Assembly (NCBI GenBank): GCA_004194705.1
Contig: SADC01001306.1
Coordinates: forward strand, 558,001-622,000
DNA length: 64,000 nucleotides
Source of the DNA: Ditylenchus dipsaci
Taxonomy: Eukaryota; Nematoda; Chromadorea; Rhabditida; Anguinidae
Direction: 5' to 3'
Positions 56,801 to 64,000 of the stretch are shown here, piece by piece; position 1 is the first letter of the stretch; every line of letters starts with the position of its first letter. The notes under the pieces are model-generated. The model was not told the DNA's origin. It saw nothing but the letters and a program-made list of their open reading frames with translations, and searched no databases. The translations under genes were made by a program, and so were the position numbers.

Positions 56801-59800
56801 TATTAGTAAAATTCATTATATTTATATCTAATTGATTATCTCATAGGTAATTTTAAATTGGGATTGCAAGCCAAGACCGATTTGCAAAGCTTCTAAAGCA
56901 TTCCTCAAATCTGTGGCTGATCATCCACTATTGAGGATTGACAAACTCAATCCAAGACTTTATGAGCACAGCAAGCAAATGAAAAAAATATTGGTATGTT
57001 AAAGAATACAGTACCGTTACAATGAAGCCCCTTGCCAAAAGTAGCGCAATGTGCAAATTTTATGTGTCTCAAATTTTTATCCTATTCAATTAGATGGAGA
57101 CTTCGAACTAGTGCTAGGAGCTAGAGATGCGAGAGAGAGGTCGAGCAAAAAAATGATGATAATTTCGGTCCGACCGAGAAAGCGAGATTTTAATGACCGC
57201 ATGACGCTGTTCGGAATATATTCCTCCTTCAGTTCAGCGGCCAGCTTTCTTTCTTGCTCAATACTTTTTGTAATTTTTTGATAAATTCTAAACTAACACG
57301 GGAAACGCATAACCAACCCGTGCTCTATCAAAGAAGCTTGTAAGTACTCCGCAAGTGGATTTTGCGACGGAGCCGTTTGGGCCTAAAATTCACTCTGAAA
57401 ACGCAAAATATATCATTAGACACGGCGTGTCAAACACGTCAAAAGACCAAATCGAGATCTTCGTATAGAGACAAATTGGTTTTAAAAAAACATTTATATT
57501 TAATTTCTTTTTTTTTATTTGGGCATTTTCTGTTTTTGGTTATAACTTTTTTTAGGTAAGCTGTGTTTGACTTTTTTGATACCATTAGGAAGCTCTAATT
57601 TTTCGCTTTTGACTTGAAAAAAAAATCAAGCTCTGTTAAAAATATAAACAGTTAAAAAAATCAAAAGTTCATATTTATCGTTTTGACAGAGTCAGATTGC
57701 TAAGTTAACAAAGTTATTTCTCAAAAATTCTCTGCTAAATTTTTTTTGTCTGGCACAATCGTAGTTCGCTCACTTAGCTTTTTGATGCACATAACAGTTT
57801 TTCCAAATGTGCAGTTCTCACCTAGAAAGTGGACGATTTAGCAAAAAATAATAATTTCAGGTATTTTAGTAGGTTTTGGCCTTCGACTCAGTTATGATTT
57901 TTCACAACCATGCGTTGATAGTGTTGTTGGATAGCCAAGAGACCGAAGATCATTTTGACACCAAACTTGTAAATAAAACAGGAAAAATGGAGTAAAAAAT
58001 AGGGTATGCACCCAGGCGGATTTGAACCTATGACCTAAGTAATGCTTATATAAAAGTACGTCCTCCAAGGTAAAACCCCTCAAAAAGAGTTCATTCGTTT
58101 GCTTTTACATTTCAATTTTGAAAGCATTTCTTGAAGGGATTTAGAAATTTCGATATCGATGGCCATCTGGCCTTCCCGGGTGGGATTCTGAGCCATCAAA
58201 GTTGAATTCAGATTGATGTTGCTAATACAATTTTTAATTCTGCACAAGTTTGTCTGATACCACAACACCGAATTGGGGACAAAATACGGCTCGAAAACCA
58301 TAGTTAAAAAAACAAAAAACTTGGGTAAATCCTTTCGTGTCGAGACTATCTCCTTAACAGCTTTCATCTTAGGGTTGGTTGAATGGTAATTACCCGGTAA
58401 TTACCCGGAAAAATACTTTTCCGGCCTTATTTCTCGGTAATTACCCGGGTAATTACCCGGAAAGTATTTCTCCGGAGAATTACCCAACCCTATTTCATCC
58501 TCCCTTTAAATTGGGAACATTGAATTTGAATCAGTTTTTTTAGACAAGAAGTAACCAAAGAAATTATATCAAACAATTTCGTAAATATATAGCGCATAAA
58601 ATTGAGCATATTTTTGTCAATGGTATTTAAAAATAAAAACTATTTTGAATTTTCATTAAGACAGAACGCCAAGTTCGATTCGGTCATTTGACGTGTTTGA
58701 CACGCCGTGTAGAAAATATATACATGGCCTAACAAGAAATTCCCCGTTTTGAAGTAGTCATAACTTTTTTCTAGGTCGTTTTCAAATTTCTGATTTTACA
58801 GATCGATTTTTCTCCCCGACAATATTTGTTCAGTGTAAAATACGAAAAACACGATTTTCGCTTGGTCCCCCCTGCGGTTTTGGTCCTAGTCTGTGGGTGT
58901 CCCCTGGATGTCCAAAACCCAAAACACAGGGGGACCAAGCGAAAAACGTGGAAAAATCAGTCAGTAAAAACAGAATTATGAAAGCGACCTAGAAAAAAAG
59001 TTATGGCAACTTCAAAATGGGGGAATTTCTTGTTACTCCCTGTACAATATAGACAAAATTTTCATGTGGTGCAGTTGTAGGTGCAGATTATGACTTTAAA
59101 TGTCGCAGGCTCGGTCTACACTTGAAGCATTTCTGTTTTTTCTGATTATTTAGATGTTTAACCAGAGAATTTCGAGCAGTGCTTTTTTCAAAGACTTCGT
59201 TGACAGATTTTTATTTGAAAATTCTTGTAGAGCACCACGAATTCACACAATATTTTATACATATTTCAATAAAATAGCACGAATAAAATACCACTGCACC
59301 ACACACAACCACTTGAATGATTGTCTATCTTGCATACATATTCTAGTGAAATAATTGCACTTCTCAAAGTGAATTTTCTGGACCTAGACGGCTCCACTCA
59401 CAATAAGGTACAGTCAAACCTCGATTTAACGACCCCCTGGGGACCGGCTTTAGGGGGTCGTTAAATCGAGTGGTAGTTATATTGGGGGGTCGTTAAATCG
59501 AGGTTTTACGGTAATAGTTAAGATGCTCTTGGACCTGAAACATCCTGAAAAGATGTTTTAAGGGTGTCGGTGACAATTTTCCGAGATTTTTTTTTTTGAC
59601 CGAAATTTGACTTTTTGCCCTGAGCGACCAGTGGTCGGAAAAATTACAGAATTTTTTTTCTCGGAAAAGTGTCATCGACACGCTTAAAACATCTTTTCAG
59701 GATGTTTCAAGTCCAAGAGCATCTTAAAAAGTGGTTGAAACATGATTTCGAGCGAGTATGGCTAAAATTCAGAAATCTATGGCCAATTTTCAGAAATCTA

Positions 59801-61815
59801 TGGCCATTTTTCAGTATTCTATGGCCAAAAAAATCTATGGCCAAAATTAAATATTCTATGGCCAATTTTAATATAACCCCAAAAAATCTATGGATACCTT
59901 CAACAAATCGCCGGTCACTGGGATGTTTTTGCTTCTGATTTGCTTGTGCCAAACGAGAAGAGCCTCTTCCATTTGCTCATGTTTGCCCGGTTTAAGATGC
60001 GCCCGCTTCGCTTTGCTTCCACTATCGATCGCTGCCAGAATAACTTCCTTTTCTTTCAGAATCAATACGATACTTAACTGAATGTAAACTGATTTGTCAA
60101 CAGTAAAAATTTTAGCGCCAATTCGAATTCTTTTTCACGCGTCTTATCGTTCAATAGAGAGGGTCGTTAAATCGAGGTTTGTTTTCTTTATCGGACCGGC
60201 CTAAGGGGTCGTTAAATCGAAGGGGTCGTTAAATCGAGGGGTCGTTAAATCGAGGTTTGACTGTACTCACAATCTCGGCCAGGGCTATATTTTGGCATAT
60301 GGCGTTCTTTGATAGGGCACGGGTGGTCAGACACTTATCGTGCAAATACATTTTGTCAATTTCATGGAGGGCTTTACAAGGAGATCTGATTTACTTTAAA
60401 TAAGGCTCAATCTACTTTGAAATTTTCCAGAATATGAGAACAAAGCTTAGTCTTGCTGTTATGTATCTACTTTCATGTAAACAATCTATTGCCGAAGATA
60501 TTAAAAGAAGGTAGTTTTTATACTTTAACTCTATCTAGTTCTTTGAAAAATTACAAAAATTATGAATCAAGTGTCAAGTGAATTAATAGCCGATTTTTTA
60601 AAATTTCTTTTAACTACAGGGTAGGGCCTTATAAACTGGTGAGTTTGTTTTGGCCATAACTTTTTAAATACGTTCCATTACGAAAAGTTCTTTTTATTTG
60701 AAAGCCGAAGCGATAGGAAATCGAATGGCACCAAACATGCAAAAATCATTTTTCAAACACATCCGAATTTGACCGGACAAAATAACAATGATTTCACTCA
60801 TATTCATCACTCATCACAAAATGCAAGTTTTTCCAATTTTTCGGATTTTTGTCATTTTTCAAAGAAATTAACTTCTTTTCAAAAAGCCATATCTTAACAT
60901 TTGAATTTTTAAAAACTATTCCGTAAAATCGTTTTTATAGATCTAAAACTGCGCTATAAAATAGCGATAAGATGTTGTTTTGAACTCAATTAAAATTTTG
61001 ACTAGTTAAAGCGAAGAAAACGAGGAATATGGGTGAAATCATTGTTATTTTTGTCCGGTCAAATTCGGGTGTGTTTAAAAATGATTTTTTGCATGCATGG
61101 TGAAATTCGATCATTATCAATTTAGCTTTCAAATAAAAAAAATCTTTTCGTAATGGAACGTAACAAGCTCACCAGTTTATAATGCCCCACCCTGTATTTT
61201 AACTTTTTAATATTATTGACTTTTTTAATATTTCCATAACTCTTTTTTCAGAGCAGCTTCCTGCTCTCGTGGTTTGTGGCCAAGTGATTATCTATATACA
61301 GATATTCACCTCTACTCCATCACGGTTAGTTGGAAATTTTGGCCTAAAACAAATCTTCTAATTCAGGATCTTGAAAATGTGATTTGTGGTTCATTGGAAC
61401 GAAGACTTAATTCTCTAATCACATTTGCAGGTTTGTTTTAGTCTTTTGCAAACAAATGAAAGATTTTCCGATTAATTCAAAAATGAATGTTCACCAAACT
61501 TCCTTCTGTCTCACTTTGTCTCTCTGCTTTCAGTTAACCATATTTTCAATTGTCCGCTCTGCCTTCAGAAAGGTTTCTTTTGCGAGCTGTGTTCATCCAA
61601 GCATGTCATTTACCCGTTTCAAATTGAAGTTGCGCACAGAGTAACAACTTTCTTTACGCCATGTCCAACCTTACCTAATCAACTAATCATTCCAGTGCAA
61701 AGCTTGTTTCTCAGTCTACCACATCAAATGCATCAGTAAAAACGCCAGTGAATGTCCAAAGTGCCTTCGGAGACGTTCCAAATTTTCATTCTCCTCAGCG
61801 GTCAGCTTCACATAG
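46405..61815 (+). CDS. RUN and Rubicon-homology domain protein (PLEKHM1/Rubicon-like)
   Basis: Twenty-two exons splice with matching phases: 46405-46508, 46933-47037, 50307-50402, 50454-50533, 50579-50712, 50759-50802, 50851-51009, 51292-51470, 51914-52051, 52104-52264, 53000-53174, 53234-53386, 53433-53555, 54220-54354, 54406-54572, 56724-56799, 56847-56993, 60431-60510, 61252-61324, 61367-61430, 61534-61640, 61696-61815. After allowing one missing base in each of two exons, the total is 874 codons including the stop. Architecture: RUN domain, long acidic/Ser-rich low-complexity middle, C-terminal zinc-binding Rubicon-homology domain; no PH domain seen. Known relatives bind Rab7 and control autophagosome/endosome-lysosome fusion; that role here is inferred. 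AATAAA lies at 61817 and 61915. Long introns are full of transposons. Confidence 0.85.
47038..50306. other. 3.3 kb intron of the RUN/RH gene
   Basis: No exon was recognised between the donor at 47038 and the acceptor at 50306. The first 1.5 kb is unremarkable AT-rich sequence; element copy B fills 48574-50107. Confidence 0.7.
48574..50107 (-). mobile_element. 8-bp-duplication foldback element, copy B
   Basis: The target duplication ggtttaat lies at 48566-48573 and 50108-50115. The ends cgggcggcggtaaattcatc and gatgaatttacctagagcc match those of copy A in inverse orientation, as do the interior landmarks (for example gtctggtggtaacatac and ccaatattcctgtcaagaca). It carries a GC-tipped hairpin at about 49250-49500 and an extra C/G-rich insertion at about 49568-49712 (tggcgtacgcaggaattt, runs of G and C) absent from copy A. 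Confidence 0.85.
50851..54354 (+). CDS. low-complexity middle exons of the RUN/RH gene
   Basis: Exons 7-14 encode a Ser/Asn/Asp/Glu-rich linker of about 400 residues with little predicted structure (VEEAEEIGTNASDLLDG; MDDDEKSSVYSHPSMLDG; RTSKSS-type basic patch RHTSKSSSDRSRSQS; DQSYNIIE; ENKLFGTSLHDELSF). A basic HRRRTRFRH stretch opens exon 9. Such regions in Rubicon-like proteins carry short partner-binding motifs, but I can point to none with certainty. All exon phases agree, which supports the model despite low conservation. Confidence 0.75.
54406..61815 (+). CDS. Rubicon-homology zinc domain exons of the RUN/RH gene
   Basis: Ordered landmarks: IPLEKGLNSQEFRCPSCRK (exon 15), CNLDGRYYCEDCW (exon 16), VILNWDCKPRPICKASKAF then LNPRLYEHSKQM (exon 17), LSLAVMYLLSCKQSI (exon 18), DYLYTDIHLYSITDLENVIC (exons 19-20), CPLCLQKGFFCELC (exon 21), CKACFSVYHIKC and CPKCLRRR (exon 22). 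The CxxC, CxxC, CxxCxxxxHxxC and CPxC clusters are the zinc ligands expected of this domain. The intron after exon 15 holds the 88-bp-array element; the intron after exon 17 (3.4 kb) holds a pogo-like element and two foldbacks. Confidence 0.9.
54875..55316. repeat. foldback with ggataattccgcga units
   Basis: The left part (54893-54950) has three or four units of gcgatggataattccgc; the right part (55215-55300) has gcgaaattatccgtcgcg-type units in inverse. Further mirrored pairs are gattctgacaccggattcg with cgaatccgatgtcagaatc. It lies in the intron after exon 15. Confidence 0.75.
55545..56681. mobile_element. foldback element with eight 88-bp tandem units and 8-bp target duplication
   Basis: aaatcgtt flanks it on both sides (55537-55544 and 56682-56689). 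The arms begin ggctaaagtttagaatgtg and end cacattctaaactccagcc and remain paired for about 120 bases (through gctcagcattcatttttatt). Between them lie eight units of 87-88 bases. No transposase was seen. The 8-base duplication suggests a hAT-like mover, by inference. Confidence 0.9.
55701..56400. repeat. tandem array, eight units of 87-88 bases
   Basis: Unit starts (gtgtataaagggtcagccc) are at 55703, 55791, 55879 and about every 87-88 bases to the end near 56400. Units are almost identical, differing mainly in the length of the C and G runs (accccc or acccc). Each unit contains small dyads: cctgccgaaggcagg, ccccaaagggg and gggtcagcccttggccc. Confidence 0.95.
58010..58085 (-). repeat. tRNA-like sequence (possible SINE head)
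   Basis: On the - strand, aggttcaaatccgcctgggt matches a B box followed by acceptor-like sequence, and ttttaccttggaggacg lies about 45 bases upstream where an A box would be expected. The A box is weak. Confidence 0.35.
58372..58497. mobile_element. short MITE built of ggtaattacccgg units
   Basis: The ends tagggttggttgaatgg and gagaattacccaaccct are inverted. The body repeats ggtaattacccgg three or four times on both strands. tttcatct and tttcatcc on the two sides suggest an 8-base duplication with one mismatch. Confidence 0.65.
58724..59044. mobile_element. TA-flanked foldback MITE
   Basis: The ends taacaagaaattccccgttt and the mirrored gggggaatttcttgttactc lie beside TA pairs. The inner pairs ttttttctaggtcg / cgacctagaaaaaa and cttggtccccc / gggggaccaag keep the arms complementary. 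Confidence 0.7.
59411..60263 (-). mobile_element. pogo/Tigger-like transposon, decayed
   Basis: The ends cagtcaaacctcgatttaac and gttaaatcgaggtttgactg are inverted and TA flanks both sides (59409-59410 and 60264-60265). Subterminal gggtcgttaaatcgag units recur at both ends. It also contains a foldback (59525-59720) and a short tandem repeat (aaatctatggccaattttca) at 59760-59890. Confidence 0.85.
59868..60065 (-). pseudogene. fragment of pogo-type transposase (CENP-B-like DNA-binding region)
   Basis: The frame reads EVILAAIDSGSKAKRAHLKP, then MEEALLVWHKQIRSKNIPVT, matching the centromere-protein-B/Tc5-type helix-turn-helix pattern (LEEALLxWxxxxRxxNIPVxG) found in pogo transposases. It stops soon after; no catalytic DDE region is present within the element. 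Confidence 0.75.
60617..61194. mobile_element. TA-flanked foldback MITE (cagggtagggc ends)
   Basis: The ends cagggtagggccttataaac and gtttataatgccccaccctg are inverted, with TA on both sides. The arms stay paired for about 220 bases (for example catttttcaaacacatccga with tcgggtgtgtttaaaaatg). It lies in the intron between exons 18 and 19 of the RUN/RH gene. Confidence 0.85.
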
Positions 61816-62569
61816 CAATAAATACAAATGGTCAACAGATGTTCTATACATTAAAAAGATGAAACCAAGAGATTTGTGCGGTATTGATGTACATGTGTGT
61901 AATGTAAAGGATATAATAAACTGATTTTATGCAATCTACAACCATAAGTTTATTGCCCTTTCTTTCTGCGCACGCATAAACATACTCAAGAGGAAAGGAA
62001 ATTAGTGTAGAGGTGACCTTGTAGCAATGCGAGTTGTGCTACTGCTTACCCTTTTATTTTCCGGTCAACTGTATTTGCTTCTTTTGTATTGTTATTAGTT
62101 TGTGTGAGCGAAGTAATAGAAGGAAGTAATAAAACAAGTTGCTAATGGGGCTACTGGGATGTTATTATGCGGCTGGATGGTAGTAGCGGTAGAAAGGAAC
62201 AAACAGTTGAACTACTGAGCTACATGAAAAAGATTAAGTTGGTAATTTTAATTCATATGTGCATGTCTTTTAATGTGTGTTCACAGTTTTCTGCAGTATG
62301 AAAATTATTCGATTTGTTTCTATCATGTATACTGTATTTACTCCATTGATCCCCTCCACACTTAATTTTCCTTCATCCAACATTAAATATCATTTTGACC
62401 CTTGAACTTTAACCACTGATACACTTCGGAAAATTCTTGACTTTTTTAATCTTTCAGCCGGCGTTCTTTCTTTTTTTTCTTGGCATTTCTTGTGAGCTTT
62501 CGAGGCATTCTTACTTTTGGAAATAAAAACTACTAAGATTTCACAATATTGTCAAAAATATTGTAGAAT

Positions 62570-62800
62570 TCGGTGGGTTTTTTAGGCTGCTCGGTTTAAA
62601 AAGCCGGGTTTTGTTAAACCCGGTTTTCTGTTCCGCTTTTTGCAGAAAAAGAATTTGTTGGTAAACCGGTCCTTACCCGGTTTTTGGTTTATTTTTGTAG
62701 TAAATAAACCGGAATTTCGTACTTCCATAGTTTTAGTTTATTGGCCAAAAACAGTTTTCGGTTAAAGGACCGCCCCGGTTAACCGACCAGATCCCACTCT
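62570..62800. repeat. MITE of the cccggtttt(c)ggttt family, copy 2
   Basis: It begins aattcggtgggtttttta, runs through aacccggttttctgttcc and ttacccggtttttggttt, and ends ggttaaccgaccagatccca. The motif order parallels copy 1 at 27640-27835. Confidence 0.55.
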
Positions 62801-63291
62801 AGTCAATATTTGTGATTTAAGCAAATATTGTATATTAAAAATATATATATTAAAAAGATAAATGTCTACATTACTTAATTATGTCTACATTACTTAACCT
62901 CTTTTTCTCTTATCCTACTTTGCTTGCTCATTGCACAAACTCATTCTTTTGTTGTTGACTTGTATGAGCAATTCATTAGTTTCACTCTTTTTCCAACACA
63001 TCCAGCACCCTTTTACAAAACAACTCAAAAAACTAGTTTATAGCTAAAAACTAGCTAGAAACTGTTTGCTGTGTGTCACCATTGTTCTATGACACACTTT
63101 TTTACACTCAAAAGAAAAGTAAAAACACAGGGCGAGGTGATAAAGAAGACCACGTACTTGCACATATTTTTTAACTAAAGAAGTATTAAAAAAAAATTGT
63201 TATGATTTCGTAGCTCATTTCCCTTTTTTTAAAATTTGCATTGAAACCAAACCTAAATGTATAAAAAATAGACATCTTGCGTACTTGCATG

Positions 63292-63475
63292 GGCGTAGCC
63301 AGGGGACTATACCCCCCCCCCGTCAGATTTTTCCAAAAAAATTGTTAATTAAAAACACTATAAAACTCGAAAACGGTGTAGGGAAAATGACCTCTCGGAG
63401 GGCATTAGCCCCCTGAGAGCTTAAGCCCCCCCATCCCCCTTTAGTCCCCCGTCAGATTTTTCTGGCTACGCCTCT
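63292..63475. mobile_element. MITE with gggcgtagccagg ends and C-runs
   Basis: The ends tgggcgtagccaggggac and ttttctggctacgcctct are inverted. The subterminal ccccgtcagatttttcc occurs in both halves. The same gcgtacgcagg / tctgacgggggggg unit is inserted in element copy B at about 49568-49712. Confidence 0.7.
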
Positions 63476-63573
63476 GCGTAATTCCAGGAAAATTACTGCG
63501 TTGAGTCGGTTGGTCAAAATTTGGCCAAGATTATGATTGCTTGGAAAATATGAATTTTATATTTTTACACTTA

Positions 63574-63740
63574 CAGTCGACTCCTCTATAACGAACACAC
63601 TGGGGACCGGTCTTAGGTGCTCGTTATGGAGAGAGTTTGTTATAGAGAGAGTCTCTTGTAGAGTACTTATTCAGGGCAAATCCGACTGAACCAAAAAATG
63701 GTTCGTTATAGAGAGAGTTCGTTATAGAGGGAGGCGACTG
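63574..63740. mobile_element. TA-flanked pogo-like MITE
   Basis: The ends cagtcgactcctctataacg and cgttatagagggaggcgactg are inverted, with TA at 63572-63573 and 63741-63742. The subterminal gttatagagagagt is repeated at least three times. Confidence 0.85.
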
Positions 63741-64000
63741 TACAAGTAAAAATGCTAAAAATGTGTTTTAAAAAATTACGTAATGAAATTCTTTTTACTT
63801 CACCAAATTTAACTCACACAAAAATAGTGCCGAAAAACAACTTGAGGTTAAATATTTAGCAATTTTTGTTTGCATTATGTTCTGTCATTTAGACAATATA
63901 ATGTTTGCTAACTTTTCTATTATTTTCCAAAAAAAAAGAGTGTCTGAAGGTGACTAATTAGTCTTATTTCGTATTAAGTTTTGAACTGACCAAAATACTG

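Larger units (their letters stand above)
57415..58712. repeat. long foldback element in the intron after exon 17
   Basis: The ends cacggcgtgtcaaacacgtc (57421) and gacgtgtttgacacgccgtg (58711) are mirrored. The interior holds a tRNA-like stretch (58010-58085, - strand) and a ggtaattacccgg element. No exon was seen. Confidence 0.65.
61924..64000. other. downstream non-coding stretch with MITEs
   Basis: No exon was recognised after the RUN/RH gene. It contains the second cccggtttt-family MITE (62570-62800), the gggcgtagccaggg element (63292-63475) and the TA-flanked MITE at 63574. Confidence 0.6.

Overview
This is eukaryotic, almost certainly invertebrate animal DNA, and most likely nematode. 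It is AT-rich. The genes are split into many short exons by GT-AG introns, often only 43-60 bases long, and these alternate with long introns packed with inverted-repeat DNA. The nematode guess rests on tiny introns, a long secreted protein of repeated lustrin/EB-like cysteine modules, and an exon resembling the start of nematode MOLO-1/TPM-type secreted proteins. There are no bacterial features, rRNA genes or CRISPR arrays.

Layout. (1) About 1.9-8.0 kb, + strand: many small exons of one gene that I cannot name, ending at 8007. (2) 31.6 down to 10.1 kb, - strand: a large gene with a signal peptide and then repeated Cys-rich modules (C...CPxGxxC...CC); its introns hold a Tc1/mariner copy, a solo LTR and several foldback elements. 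(3) 34.8-37 kb: small fragments, namely a - strand terminal exon, a + strand terminal exon pair, and a compact two-exon gene for a 76-residue protein. (4) 37-44 kb: mostly foldback repeats and a deleted mariner, then a - strand first exon with a signal peptide (43709-43906). (5) 46.4-61.8 kb, + strand: a 22-exon gene for a protein of about 873 residues with an N-terminal RUN domain and a C-terminal Rubicon-homology zinc domain, related to PLEKHM1/Rubicon-type Rab7 effectors of autophagy and endolysosome traffic. (6) 62-64 kb: MITEs only.

The strongest theme is non-autonomous transposons. Two copies of one element lie in opposite orientation 31 kb apart, each with its own 8-bp target duplication and stacked subterminal repeats. 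A third 8-bp-duplication element carries eight 88-bp units. There is a TTAA-flanked MITE family, several TA-flanked MITEs, a GC-tipped hairpin element in at least seven copies, and tRNA-like SINE heads. Nesting is deep.

A caution for any reader: several well-conserved exons contain a single-base frame break while splice sites and conserved residues stay intact. This looks more like homopolymer-type sequence error than gene death, but it cannot be settled from this window.
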